From: HXMU1420-13 sp034669965
Lineage (GTDB): Bacteria; Bacteroidota; Rhodothermia; Balneolales; Balneolaceae
Assembly: GCA_034669965.1 (NCBI GenBank)
Contig: JAXMOK010000002.1
Location: 186,001 to 250,000, forward strand
Length of the DNA: 64,000 bases
Reading direction: 5' to 3'
The notes below the pieces were generated by a model, which had not been told where the DNA came from, made no database searches, and saw only the letters and a program-made list of their open reading frames with translations. Within the stretch, counting starts at the first letter, position 1. Each line of letters opens with the position of its first letter. This document shows, in pieces, positions 55,704 to 64,000 of this stretch. The translations under genes and the position numbers were made by a program.

Positions 55704-56169
55704 GCTATTCACTGTTTTAGTATTTGGGTGTGCACTTGCATGCTCAAATACAGAAAAACAACCAACAATTGATAACAAACCGGTTGGCAGAATTGTAACT
55801 CCCGAATCAGAGTTATCATTTATTGCTGAAGATGGAAGCATCATATCTACAATTGATATTGCAATAGCCGACGAACAGCCTGAACGCAATCAAGGTTTGA
55901 TGGATGTGCGGTCGATGGATGAAAACCTGGGTATGCTGTTCATTTTTGAGGAAGAACGTCCGCTTAGTTTTTGGATGGCAAATACTCCACTATCGTTAGA
56001 TATAATGTATGTAAACAGCGATTCAACCATCGTGCGTATTTATTCAAATACATCTCCCTATTCAGAAACTACCTTACCTTCTGAAGCACCGGCTATTTTT
56101 GTAGTGGAAACCAATGCCGGATATGCAATAGCCAAAGGGATAACTGAAGGAATGAAAATTCGATTTTAA
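55690..56169 (+). CDS. DUF192 lipoprotein
   Basis: The 159-residue protein has a lipoprotein signal (MRLSKLFTVLVFGCALAC, Cys18) and a DUF192 domain: QGLMDVRSMDENLGMLFIFE, FWMANTPLSLDIMYVNSD and AIFVVETNAGYA. DUF192 has no known catalytic role. It is close to the domain found in some archaeal secreted proteins. The TTG start is chosen because GAGG lies six bases before it and the lipid signal is intact. It overlaps the preceding gene by 14 bases. Confidence 0.88.
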   Translation: MRLSKLFTVLVFGCALACSNTEKQPTIDNKPVGRIVTPESELSFIAEDGSIISTIDIAIADEQPERNQGLMDVRSMDENLGMLFIFEEERPLSFWMANTPLSLDIMYVNSDSTIVRIYSNTSPYSETTLPSEAPAIFVVETNAGYAIAKGITEGMKIRF

Positions 56170-56274
56170 AAACAGGTGAATTATTCGAACAAGGGTTCCC
56201 TTCTTCCCTAATAAATATCGATGAACATATTTACGAATGGATTAGAATCGATGGAAAAAGCCACAAAAGTGCAT

Positions 56275-57306
56275 TTAAGCCATCGATTTTTCTTCGGCAT
56301 ATTCAACTAAAAAGTCTAACGCTTTTCGAACATTTGATGGCGATCCCATATATATTGGAGTTCGCTGGTGAATAGCAGTTGGCTCAATTTCCATAATTCT
56401 ACGTTCACCATTCGAAGCCATTCCTCCCGCCTGTTCTATAATCATACTTAAAGGATTACACTCGTACATAAGTCGTAATTTACCTTCCGGGTATCTTTTA
56501 CTATGTGGGTAGATGAAAATCCCGCCTTTTATCAACGTACGATGTACATCTGCAACCATCGAACCAATATAACGAGCAGTGTAAGGTCTACCAGTTTCAG
56601 GATCATCTTCTTGGCAATATTTGATGTATTTCTTTAGCCCGAGATCCCAACTGTTGTAACTGCCCTCGTTAATACTATAAATATGCCCTTTTTGTGGAAT
56701 TTTAATATTGCGATCGCAAAGAATAAACTCGCCGATGCTTGGATCCAACGTAAAAAGGGATACACCTAACCCTGTGGTGTAAGCCAATGTGGTGCTGGAA
56801 CCGTAGAGAACATAGCCGGCAGCAACCTGACGAACACCAGGTTGTAGGGCGTCAGATTCTTTAACCGCGGGATCAAATCGGGCTTCTCGCATGTAAATCG
56901 AGAAAATTGATCCAACCGAAACATTAACATCAATATTGGATGAGCCATCAAGAGGATCTAAATACACAATGTACTTACCTCCTTTACTGCTCAGCCGTAC
57001 AATGCCATCATTTTCTTCTGAAATCACCATACAAGTGATTTGAGATCGTTCAAGTGCTGATATTAATTGGTGATCTGAAAAAACATCGAGTTTCTTCACT
57101 TCTTCGCCGTGCACATTTTTGGAACCATCAACCCCTAGAATATTTGTGATTCCGGCTTTGTTTACCTCACGCGAAATAATTTTTGCGGCAAGGCCTATAT
57201 CGCGTAGTAATTGTGAAAGTTCCCCTTTTGCACCCGGAAAGCGATTTTGTGATTGAATAATGTACTCTTCGAGAGTAACCAACCTAGCTTCTGATACTGT
57301 CTGCAT
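56275..57306 (-). CDS. fbp: Fructose-1,6-bisphosphatase class 1
   Basis: FBPase removes the C1 phosphate of fructose-1,6-bisphosphate in gluconeogenesis. The 343-residue length is normal. The metal-binding motif is VYLDPLDGSSNIDVNVSVG, and the substrate motif is GKLRLMYECNPLSMIIEQAG. It stands downstream of coaE by 78 bases on the same strand. The convergent DUF192 gene is 105 bases away and nothing clear is in the gap. Confidence 0.96.
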   Translation of the reverse strand: MQTVSEARLVTLEEYIIQSQNRFPGAKGELSQLLRDIGLAAKIISREVNKAGITNILGVDGSKNVHGEEVKKLDVFSDHQLISALERSQITCMVISEENDGIVRLSSKGGKYIVYLDPLDGSSNIDVNVSVGSIFSIYMREARFDPAVKESDALQPGVRQVAAGYVLYGSSTTLAYTTGLGVSLFTLDPSIGEFILCDRNIKIPQKGHIYSINEGSYNSWDLGLKKYIKYCQEDDPETGRPYTARYIGSMVADVHRTLIKGGIFIYPHSKRYPEGKLRLMYECNPLSMIIEQAGGMASNGERRIMEIEPTAIHQRTPIYMGSPSNVRKALDFLVEYAEEKSMA

Positions 57307-57384
57307 ATGATTTGTTTTGGAAGCGCTTTTCTGATGAATATAAGAATGTTTTTATATCAGAAAACAGTAGAATTTTTAAATATT

Positions 57385-57981
57385 TTACACCTCTTTAATA
57401 ATTCGATCATACAATTCACTAGCTTTTATCTTCAAATCATCTAGTGTACCGTCATTTTTTATCACATAATCTGCCAGATGTGTTAACTCATCAAATGAAT
57501 TTTGCTTGTTGATTCTATCCTTAACCTGGCTTTCTTTAGCCCCATCTCTGTGTAGAACTCTTTCTATACGTTGTTGTTCATCCGCTAGCAATATAACAAC
57601 ACGATCTACATTTTTAGGCCGCCCATTTTTAAGTAAAAGAGCTGCCTCTTTTACAAATACTTTAACGCCTTCTCTTTCTTTGATAAGAGCAAGTTCATCA
57701 ATATGCTTCCACACAACCGGGTGAACCAGTGCATTAAGTTCTTCTACCCGATTTTTTGCAAAAGCTTCCTCTGCCAGAAATGCCCTATTTAAGCTTCCAT
57801 CCGGATTATAAGCTTCATCCCCAAAAGTGTCTTTTATCTGCTGAATTAGTTGTTCGTCTGAGATCATCAATTCTTTTGCAATATCATCTGCTAATACAAC
57901 AAAAGCACCACGTTTTTCCCATTCTTTGCACAAAGTTGTTTTACCAGATCCGATCCCACCTGTTATTCCAATCCGAATCAT
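57385..57981 (-). CDS. coaE: Dephospho-CoA kinase
   Basis: CoaE phosphorylates dephospho-CoA, the last step of CoA synthesis. The P-loop is GITGGIGSGKTTLCKEWE, and other segments are LADDIAKEL and KEAALLLKNG. Length 198 is usual. It overlaps nadB by four bases, so the two are translationally coupled. Confidence 0.95.
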   Translation of the reverse strand: MIRIGITGGIGSGKTTLCKEWEKRGAFVVLADDIAKELMISDEQLIQQIKDTFGDEAYNPDGSLNRAFLAEEAFAKNRVEELNALVHPVVWKHIDELALIKEREGVKVFVKEAALLLKNGRPKNVDRVVILLADEQQRIERVLHRDGAKESQVKDRINKQNSFDELTHLADYVIKNDGTLDDLKIKASELYDRIIKEV

Positions 57982-59546
57982 ACCAGTTGACCTAAACTAT
58001 CTTCAAAATCGATATTAAAGTGCAAGCCACAACTTTCTTTGCGAGCCATTGCTGCCCGAATAATGAGGTAGGCAATGCTGATCAAATTACGCAGCTCAAA
58101 AAGAGGAATACTAACTCTGGTACGACTGTAAAAATCTTCCACTTCTTCGTAGAGCAATGTTTGCCGACGAAGAGCCCGTTCTAGTCGCAAATCACTTCGA
58201 ACAATGCCCACATAATTGCTCATTATCTGTTGAAGCTCTTCGCGGTTGTGAGAAATCAATACCCACTCTTTTGTATTGAATGTTCCGCTTTCATCCCACT
58301 GTGGAATTTTCTCGTTAAAAGTGGTTTTATCAACACCAATTCTAGCAGCATCAACTGCCCGATCTGCAAAGTAAAGTGCTTCAAGTAAACTATTGGAAGC
58401 CAATCGATTTGCACCATGAACTCCGGTACAAGCAACTTCCCCACAGGCATATAATTGTTTGACAGAGGTTCTCCCATCTAAATCGGTTTCTACACCACCG
58501 CAAAAGTAATGTGCCGCGGGCACCACCGGTATTAATTGCTTGGTGATATCGATGCCGTATTCTAAGCAAGTTTCATAGATATTCGGGAATGCATTTCGGG
58601 TTTCATCAGCCGGCAGATGCGTTATATCCAGGAAAACTGACTTATCCCCTCTTTTCTTGAGTTGATCATCAATTGCACGAGCAACAATATCACGAGGGGC
58701 AAGCTCTTTTCGAGCATCGTATTTTTCCATAAATGCCACGCCATCAGCATTTCTTAGAATGGCTCCGTGTCCACGTAGTGCTTCTGAAATCAGAAAAGAA
58801 TCGGCCTCAGGAACATTTAGTGCAGTGGGATGAAATTGCACAAATTCCATGTTTCTAATCTTAGCTTTGGCCCGATATGCCATCGCAATTCCATCTCCTG
58901 TTGCAATATCAGGATTGGTAGTTTTTGCGTATACAGCACCAGCCCCTCCTGTGGCCAAAATCGTGCGTTTAGCCAACATCCGAAATACTTTTCCGGTAGC
59001 TTCATCCAAAACATAGGCGCCGTAACAATGAATGTTTTTTAAGTACTTTGCCTTTTTTCCAAGATGATGCTCGGTAAGCAATTCCATTGCAAAATGGTGC
59101 TCAAACACAGTGATATTCGGATGATTACGCACATTCCGAACCATCACATTTTCTACTTCCATTCCGGTTGCGTCATCAACATGAACTACCCGATTTTCTG
59201 AATGTCCACCTTCGCGCCCTAAATGAAGTTTGCCATTTTTTTTGGTAAACTCGACGCCCCTGGTCATCAATTCATTTATTAACCGTGGTGCTTCTTTCAC
59301 CATCGCTTCAACGGCGACTTTATCGCATAATCCGGCCCCGGCTACCAGCGTATCATTGATATGCTTCTCATAAGAATCGTCTACAAGATTCATCACCCCG
59401 GATATACCGCCTTGCGCATAGCTGGTATTTGCTTCGTTGATTTCCCTTTTGGTTACAATAGCCACCGAACCGAACTCTGCTGCTTTTAGCGCAAAAGTGA
59501 GTCCGGCGAGACCACTACCAATTACGAGGAAATCAAAATTTCGCAT
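57978..59546 (-). CDS. nadB: L-aspartate oxidase
   Basis: NadB oxidises aspartate to iminoaspartate for NAD synthesis, with FAD. It has the FAD-binding GSGLAGLTFALKAAEFG at the start, SYAQGGISGVMN, and a substrate loop with HLGREGGHSENRVVH. Length 522 is typical. The partner genes nadA and nadC are not in this window. The stop of prfB is three bases before its start. Confidence 0.95.
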   Translation of the reverse strand: MRNFDFLVIGSGLAGLTFALKAAEFGSVAIVTKREINEANTSYAQGGISGVMNLVDDSYEKHINDTLVAGAGLCDKVAVEAMVKEAPRLINELMTRGVEFTKKNGKLHLGREGGHSENRVVHVDDATGMEVENVMVRNVRNHPNITVFEHHFAMELLTEHHLGKKAKYLKNIHCYGAYVLDEATGKVFRMLAKRTILATGGAGAVYAKTTNPDIATGDGIAMAYRAKAKIRNMEFVQFHPTALNVPEADSFLISEALRGHGAILRNADGVAFMEKYDARKELAPRDIVARAIDDQLKKRGDKSVFLDITHLPADETRNAFPNIYETCLEYGIDITKQLIPVVPAAHYFCGGVETDLDGRTSVKQLYACGEVACTGVHGANRLASNSLLEALYFADRAVDAARIGVDKTTFNEKIPQWDESGTFNTKEWVLISHNREELQQIMSNYVGIVRSDLRLERALRRQTLLYEEVEDFYSRTRVSIPLFELRNLISIAYLIIRAAMARKESCGLHFNIDFEDSLGQLV

Positions 59547-59549
59547 AAA

Positions 59550-60669
59550 CTATTCTTGTTCTTCGGTGGAAATCATTAACAAATAGGCTTTAATAAAATC
59601 ATCCAAATCACCATCCATAACCGCACTTACATTTGAAGTTTCGTGGTTGGTGCGATGATCCTTCACTCGTTGATCGTCGAATACATAACTACGAATTTGC
59701 GATCCCCATTCGTTCTTACCTTTCGAGCCTTCAAGTCGCGCTTTTTCGGCTTCCTGAATTTCTTTTTCGTGTTCGTAAATTCGTGATTTCAGCAAAACCA
59801 TTGCTTTTTCACGGTTTTGCAACTGCGATCGTTCTTGTTGACATTCGGCCACCACTCGCTTTTCAGTGCCATCAGATAATGTTCCTGTCCAGATCAAACG
59901 TACACCAGTTTCAACCTTGTTTACGTTCTGCCCACCGGCTCCACTCGAATGGAATCGTTGCAATTCAACATCGCTTTCGTTGATGTCTACTTCGATGGTA
60001 TCATCAATCAATGGCGATACGAACACCGAACAAAAGGAAGTGTGGCGACGCGCATTGCTATCAAACGGTGATACACGAACCAATCGATGAACCCCACTTT
60101 CAGCTTTCAAAAAACCGTAAGCATTGGTGCCCTGAACTTCGATGGTTGCGCTTTTAATTCCGGCAACGTCTCCATCCTGATAATCGATCACCGACACCTT
60201 AAAATCGTTTCTATCGGCCCAACGCGTGTACATGCGATACAACATTTGTCCCCAATCCTGGCTCTCGGTTCCGCCGGCACCCGGATTAAAAGAAACAACC
60301 GCATCACGATGATCATCAGACCCTTTGAGCATATTTCGAAGCTCAAGTGATTCGAGACCTTTCAAGAGTTTTTCGTACTCAGCATCAAGTTCGTCATCAA
60401 CTTCTTCGCCCATTTCGGCAAACTCTAAATAGACATTAATACTCTCACGAACCGCGTTCAAATCGTCCCATGCCTTAACAAGACTCTTCTCGTTATCTAG
60501 CTCTTGCATCACCACACGAGCGTTATCCGGGTCGTTCCAGAACTCAGGGTTTTGTGTACGCTCGGTAAGTTCTATTACCCGTACATTTCGTTTATCGTAG
60601 TCAAAGATACCCCCTGAGCGCGTCCAATCGCTCGTAGTTTTCCTGTAGATGATCTTTATTTATTGCCAT
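59550..60669 (-). CDS. prfB: Peptide chain release factor 2, with programmed +1 frameshift
   Basis: RF2 ends translation at UGA and UAA. The gene is in two frames. The first 22 codons (from ATG 60669, MAINKDHLQENYERLDALRG) end at an in-frame TGA (60601-60603). The shift site AGGGGGTATCTTTGAC (60600-60615) is the standard prfB slippery sequence, and the product continues one base forward as D-Y-D-K-R. The total is about 372 residues, the normal length. The SPF recognition motif (VSPFDSN) and the GGQ catalytic loop (SSGAGGQNVNK) are present. The self-regulation by RF2 itself should be intact. A naive call would start at 60515 and miss the N-terminus. Confidence 0.97.
60600..60615 (-). promoter_or_regulatory. 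prfB programmed frameshift site
   Basis: The minus-strand sequence AGGGGGTATCTTTGAC has the internal Shine-Dalgarno-like AGGGGG, the CTT slip codon and the UGA stop, as in the classic +1 recoding signal. Low RF2 slows reading at UGA and lets the ribosome shift. Confidence 0.97.
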
Positions 60670-60709
60670 GTGTTATATGAAAAGTGAAAATATAAGTGAA
60701 AATTATTGG

Positions 60710-60979
60710 TTATTTCGAAGATCGGCCTAAAAGAATCCCAATTACGATACCAGCAGCCAGTGCAAAGCCAACTCCTTTTTCGGGATTTGCACGAACATAT
60801 CGGCGAGCGTTGCGGTACTCGTGACGTAATTCGCGCTCGATCCAATCTCTTTCGTCTTTCAGTCGATCAATTACATCGTCGTATTTCATTTCTACTTTCT
60901 CTTGAAGAATCTCGGAAGTATCTGAAACAGCTCGTCCGATTTTCTTTTGTACGTCGTCGATTTTATTTGATTCTACCAT
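60710..60979 (-). CDS. DUF883-family membrane-anchored protein (ElaB/YqjD-like)
   Basis: The 89-residue protein has a charged helical part (YDDVIDRLKDERDWIERELR) and a single C-terminal hydrophobic helix (GVGFALAAGIVIGILLG), matching DUF883 proteins. In enterics these bind ribosomes at the membrane in stationary phase. The same role is not shown here. It is upstream of prfB on the same strand by 40 bases. Confidence 0.85.
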   Translation of the reverse strand: MVESNKIDDVQKKIGRAVSDTSEILQEKVEMKYDDVIDRLKDERDWIERELRHEYRNARRYVRANPEKGVGFALAAGIVIGILLGRSSK

Positions 60980-61075
60980 GGTAAATTTGTTTTAAGTTTG
61001 AATTGAAAATACAAATATGAACCGAAATAGTTTGTAAGTTTATTTGTTCGAAGAAAGCTCCAAACTCACAGATTA

Positions 61076-62200
61076 TTGCGATTTACTCCCTCCTATTTTT
61101 GGTTCAGTTATATACTTCAGCACTATCTAATTTATAACATGTGTTGGGAAGATGCCTCGGTTGACCGGCAACTACTTGGCATAGATGAGCAGAGTAAAAT
61201 TATGATGATAACCTCTGCCGGCTGCAACGCATTATCTTACTTATTGGATAACCCAATATCTATACACAGCGTTGATATTAATCCTCGACAAACGGCTTTA
61301 CTTGAACTGAAGTTGAGTATCCTAAAAAAGTGTAACTATCCAACATTTTTTTCTTTTTTTTGGGATGGAAGTAGTTCGGATTATCAACACGTTTATTCAA
61401 GAATTCGAAAATCTCTTAGTGAAGAATCGAAGGTATTTTGGGATGAACACATCGAGTACTTCTTTCCTAATCGGCGCGGTTTTCATTTTGAAGGTGGCAG
61501 CGGAATGTTTGCACGCTTTTTGAATAAAATTATTGATCGTAAATCACTTAGAAATGAGATCATTCAGTTGAGTTCTTCGAATGATAAAGAAGAGCGTGAA
61601 CAGATTTTCAATTATATAGAAAATGTACTTTGGAGTGGAGCGGAATCTAAGATTTGGCAAACTAATGGATTTTTAAGTCTTGCCGGTATACCAGCCGTTC
61701 AACGCAATGCCATTGGCAACATCAATCAATTCATGCTGAAAGTTCTGCGACAGATTTTCGTAGATCAACGAGCAGCTGATAACCCATATTGGGGTCGATA
61801 TTTAAAGCTCCCAACGCTTAAAAATCCGACACTTGAATATCTTCAAAAAGAGAATTTTTCAAAATTGAGAGATCGATCAGAACGAATCCACTTTTCAACA
61901 ACTTCGTTTTCTGATTACTTAAGTCAAACCACTCAAAAGTTCACACATTTTGTGCTTTTAGATCACATGGACTGGATGGTTGGTCATGATAAACAGGCAT
62001 TAGACAAAGAATGGGAGCACATTTTAGAAAGAGCTGAACCAGGAGCAAAGGTGCTATTTCGTACTGCATTCGATCATATTGATTTCATCCCCGACTTTGT
62101 CCAGAAAAAGTGTGTTATTGAACAAATTGATAAAGAATGGCTGAAAGAAAATGATCGTGTTGGAACCTACACCGGAACGTATTTAGGAGTGATAAAATGA
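61076..62200 (+). CDS. btaA: DUF3419 protein, BtaA-like S-adenosylmethionine:diacylglycerol aminocarboxypropyl transferase
   Basis: The 374-residue protein is BtaA-like: YNMCWEDASVDRQLLGI, then MMITSAGCNALSYLLDN and SIHSVDINPRQTALLELK, which form the SAM-binding site. BtaA moves the 3-amino-3-carboxypropyl group of SAM to diacylglycerol, giving diacylglyceryl-homoserine at the membrane, the first step of betaine lipid. The gene starts at TTG 61076, as no upstream ATG fits and the N-terminal FTPSYFWFSYILQH segment looks conserved. It overlaps the methyltransferase gene by four bases. Confidence 0.82.
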   Translation: MRFTPSYFWFSYILQHYLIYNMCWEDASVDRQLLGIDEQSKIMMITSAGCNALSYLLDNPISIHSVDINPRQTALLELKLSILKKCNYPTFFSFFWDGSSSDYQHVYSRIRKSLSEESKVFWDEHIEYFFPNRRGFHFEGGSGMFARFLNKIIDRKSLRNEIIQLSSSNDKEEREQIFNYIENVLWSGAESKIWQTNGFLSLAGIPAVQRNAIGNINQFMLKVLRQIFVDQRAADNPYWGRYLKLPTLKNPTLEYLQKENFSKLRDRSERIHFSTTSFSDYLSQTTQKFTHFVLLDHMDWMVGHDKQALDKEWEHILERAEPGAKVLFRTAFDHIDFIPDFVQKKCVIEQIDKEWLKENDRVGTYTGTYLGVIK

Positions 62201-62790
62201 TTTCCACTTCTATTTCGGATTACTACAAATGGCATGCGCCAATTTACGATTTCACCCGCTGGAGTTTTTTATTCGGACGATCATCGCTTATGCACCATTT
62301 TCCAGTTTTGCCCGAAAATGCTTCGATTCTGGACCTAGGATGCGGTACGGGTGCAATCACCGAGGCCCTATGCTTTTCATATCCAGAAAACAAAATAATT
62401 GGGTTAGACGCTTCCTCCTATATGCTTGAACGTGCTCAGTCCAAAAACCTTCAAAATGTTCAATGGATACACCAATCCTATCAAAGCAACAGTTTTGATA
62501 CTGAGAAATTCAATCTGATTACAGCTTCGTATTCACTCACCATGATGAATGACATAGAACAGGTTCTGGAATCCATTAAACTGCATCTGAAACCGAATGG
62601 GAAGTTGGTGGTTGTAGATTTTAATTCCACTCCATACACATGGTTTTCAAGATGGATGAAACGGAATCATGTTAATTTCGATGTTCAATTATTTAACAAG
62701 CTGGAAAATGGTTTCGAAGTAACATCGATTCAAACACAATCTGCTTTTGGTGGATTGTTCACGTATTCCACATTCGTCTGTTCAAAATGA
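62197..62790 (+). CDS. btaB: SAM-dependent methyltransferase, probable BtaB
   Basis: The 197-residue protein has methyltransferase motif I SILDLGCGTGAITEALCF (about residues 43-60) and motif IV-like FNLITASYSLTMMNDIEQ. Coupled to btaA by an ATGA overlap, it probably adds three methyl groups to diacylglyceryl-homoserine, making DGTS. This role is from position. Sequence alone says a class I methyltransferase. Confidence 0.78.
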   Translation: MISTSISDYYKWHAPIYDFTRWSFLFGRSSLMHHFPVLPENASILDLGCGTGAITEALCFSYPENKIIGLDASSYMLERAQSKNLQNVQWIHQSYQSNSFDTEKFNLITASYSLTMMNDIEQVLESIKLHLKPNGKLVVVDFNSTPYTWFSRWMKRNHVNFDVQLFNKLENGFEVTSIQTQSAFGGLFTYSTFVCSK

Positions 62791-63296
62791 GTCTTCGTAA
62801 AATCATTTCGGGTGGCCAAACAGGAGTTGATCATGCAGCTCTTCAAGCAGCAATGGATTCTGGATTCAAACATGGCGGATGGTGCCCACCTGGAAGAGTG
62901 TGTGATTCAGGAGAGATTCCGAGTCATTTCAAATTGAAAGAAACACCGGTCGAGCGAGATATTTCGGCTCTTGAAATTCCACGATCTCAAAGAACGATCT
63001 GGAATGTGCGTGATGCCGATGGATTATTGATTATTGAACAGGATCAGAGGGGTAAAGGATCAAAGGCACAAAGAGATCATGGGACAGAGTTAGCAGTTGA
63101 GACCGCCAAAAAGCTTGGAAAGCCTTTCTTAGTAGTAGATATCAGCAAAAAAATAAGTGTTACGGAAATAACTAACTGGATATCATGTAACAAAATAGAA
63201 GTTCTGAATGTAGCCGGGCCGAGTGAGAGAAACTGTCCCGGAATCTATGATCGGGCGTATGATTTGATGATGAAAATACTTACAAATTCTGATTAA
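62787..63296 (+). CDS. Putative molybdenum-carrier (SLOG-superfamily) protein with an in-frame repeat insertion
   Basis: The 169-residue protein matches the putative molybdenum carrier family (PF12694): IISGGQTGVDHAALQAAMDS, GWCPPGRVCDSGEIPSHF and NVRDADGLLIIEQD. Members have a Rossmann-like SLOG fold that binds nucleotides or ligands. Molybdenum binding is not proven. Between LLIIE and GTELAVETAKKLGKP there are about eight extra residues (DQRGKGSKAQRDH) compared with the family as I know it. Their DNA (63040-63090) reads like the intergenic purine-rich repeat at 39906-39955. It overlaps btaB by four bases and the toxin gene at its 3' end by 17. Confidence 0.82.
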   Translation: MSLRKIISGGQTGVDHAALQAAMDSGFKHGGWCPPGRVCDSGEIPSHFKLKETPVERDISALEIPRSQRTIWNVRDADGLLIIEQDQRGKGSKAQRDHGTELAVETAKKLGKPFLVVDISKKISVTEITNWISCNKIEVLNVAGPSERNCPGIYDRAYDLMMKILTNSD

Positions 63297-63639
63297 GTTT
63301 TTCGGATAAAGTCTTAATTTCCTGTATCAAGAGTGGTTCATACTTTGTTAAATTTTCAATCACATTTCTTGATGTGTGTATAATAGTTAATACTATCACA
63401 GTTTCTTTAAGTCTATGACAGATTAACCAATGTTTATTAACAAGATAAGTATTGAAATTTGGACTGATGGAATCTCGAGTTGTTAATACATCTGGGTTTA
63501 GACTAATTAAATCTAAAGCACCATCTATATCTTCTAAATATTTCTGAGTTAGTTTTACTCCCCATTCATTTGTTGAAAACTCAATAAGCTTCTCTAATTC
63601 TTCGTAAAAATGATCGGTTAGAAGTATCTGAACCTTCAT
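63280..63639 (-). CDS. ParE/RelE-type toxin
   Basis: The 119-residue protein looks like a ParE/RelE superfamily toxin: HFYEELEKLIEFSTNEWGVK, ALDLISLNPDVLTTRD and VNKHWLICHRLKETVIVLTI, HTSRN at the end of the core. It has about 20 extra residues after the usual C-terminus. RelE members cut mRNA in the ribosome and ParE inhibits gyrase; which applies is uncertain. It overlaps the antitoxin by four bases and ends inside the convergent molybdenum-carrier gene. Confidence 0.82.
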   Translation of the reverse strand: MKVQILLTDHFYEELEKLIEFSTNEWGVKLTQKYLEDIDGALDLISLNPDVLTTRDSISPNFNTYLVNKHWLICHRLKETVIVLTIIHTSRNVIENLTKYEPLLIQEIKTLSEKLNQNL

Positions 63640-63893
63640 TTTGTATTCGCTTTATACTTTTCCAATCCGGATTTTAAATCACCCTTATAGGTATTCAGTT
63701 TACCCTTAATTGCATCCTGATAGCCTTTTAGAATATTGCTTCGAGCCAGTTCTGCCTCTTTCCTATCCATTTCATGACGAATGAGGTCTCGAACAAAATC
63801 ACTAGGAGTGCTGTGCAAAGTACCATCACCCGAATTGTTTTGAATAAATTCTTTTAGTTCGTCGGTAAGAGAAAGGTTGATTGTTGAAGGCAT
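63636..63893 (-). CDS. ParD-like ribbon-helix-helix antitoxin
   Basis: The ~85-residue product (from MPSTINLSLTDELKEFIQNN) has the ParD pattern: beta strand NLSL, then DELKEFI and TPSDFVRDLIRHEMDRKEA. The C-terminal tail would cover the toxin. The ATG at 63893 is preferred over a TTG at 63923. Antitoxin before toxin with an ATGA overlap is the standard order. Autorepression through the N-terminal ribbon is expected but not visible as a defined operator. Confidence 0.82.
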   Translation of the reverse strand: MPSTINLSLTDELKEFIQNNSGDGTLHSTPSDFVRDLIRHEMDRKEAELARSNILKGYQDAIKGKLNTYKGDLKSGLEKYKANTK

Positions 63894-64000
63894 CGTGAAC
63901 TCATCTAATTCATTATTTGCCAATATATGAATGACTTTGTAATGATAAAAGTCTCTTAAAATGGAAATTGTAATCAGCTTAAACTATCTGAGTTATAACC

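Noticed and set aside
59550..60515. prfB as a truncated gene or pseudogene
   Set aside because: The missing N-terminus is in the other frame and is joined by a standard programmed +1 shift.

Overview
The window reads as chromosomal DNA from a low-GC marine-type member of the Balneolota/Rhodothermota (Balneola-like), on the Bacteroidota side of the tree. The evidence is a secreted protein ending in an NYPNPFNPST-type sorting domain, a DUF151 nuclease with a UVR tail, a TIGR03643 protein, a fused E1 alpha/beta 2-oxoacid dehydrogenase, and AATTAGGAATA-type filler between genes. The genus is a guess from these traits. I saw no rRNA or tRNA gene, prophage, insertion sequence or CRISPR array.

Layout. 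1-5566: a partial bifunctional nuclease (minus), a collagen-like lipoprotein with a terminator, then a forward run of membrane or small proteins (HTTM-like, RDD, cupin, two hypotheticals, MscL). 5571-10446: a methionine operon on the minus strand (split MetH, then MetF) headed by a clear SAM-I (S-box) riboswitch whose expression platform appears to bury the metH GTG start codon. 10503-14694: a TPR hybrid sensor kinase and a BamA/TamA-like outer-membrane protein. 14713-17618: a polyamine-type cluster (PLP arginine decarboxylase and a deoxyhypusine-synthase homologue) with a DUF4160/DUF2442 pair between them. 18087-21119: fused E1 and a lone nucleotide-processing/TIR-like protein. 21593-29178: S9 peptidase, Kelch lipoprotein, membrane protein, then a SatD-family gene behind a regular six-heptamer array, a coupled small membrane protein and a large unrecognised protein.

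29342-39793: a large secreted FG-GAP/vWA-like protein, an ECF sigma factor with a small partner, HolA, an amidohydrolase, small conserved genes, bactofilin, AsnRS with a coiled-coil insertion, and an M16 peptidase. 39797-40722 is about 0.9 kb of mosaic intergenic repeats, several of which recur in inverted orientation at 21285-21535. 40823-52721 is housekeeping on the minus strand: rpsO-pnp with a terminator and a pnp leader stem-loop, katG, and rimP-nusA-infB-rbfA-truB-ribF with a strong terminator-like hairpin in the rimP leader.

52911-56169: a BNR-repeat secreted protein and a DUF192 lipoprotein. 56275-60979 (minus): fbp, coaE, nadB, prfB with the classic programmed +1 frameshift, and a DUF883 protein. 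61076-63296: a tightly coupled probable betaine-lipid operon (btaA-btaB) with a SLOG-type protein that seems to carry an in-frame piece of an intergenic repeat. 63280-63893: a ParDE-like toxin-antitoxin pair.

Most genes are ordinary. The points most worth checking are the SatD heptamer array, the translational SAM switch, the rimP attenuator, the betaine-lipid operon, the repeat inserted in a coding sequence, and the polyamine cluster.
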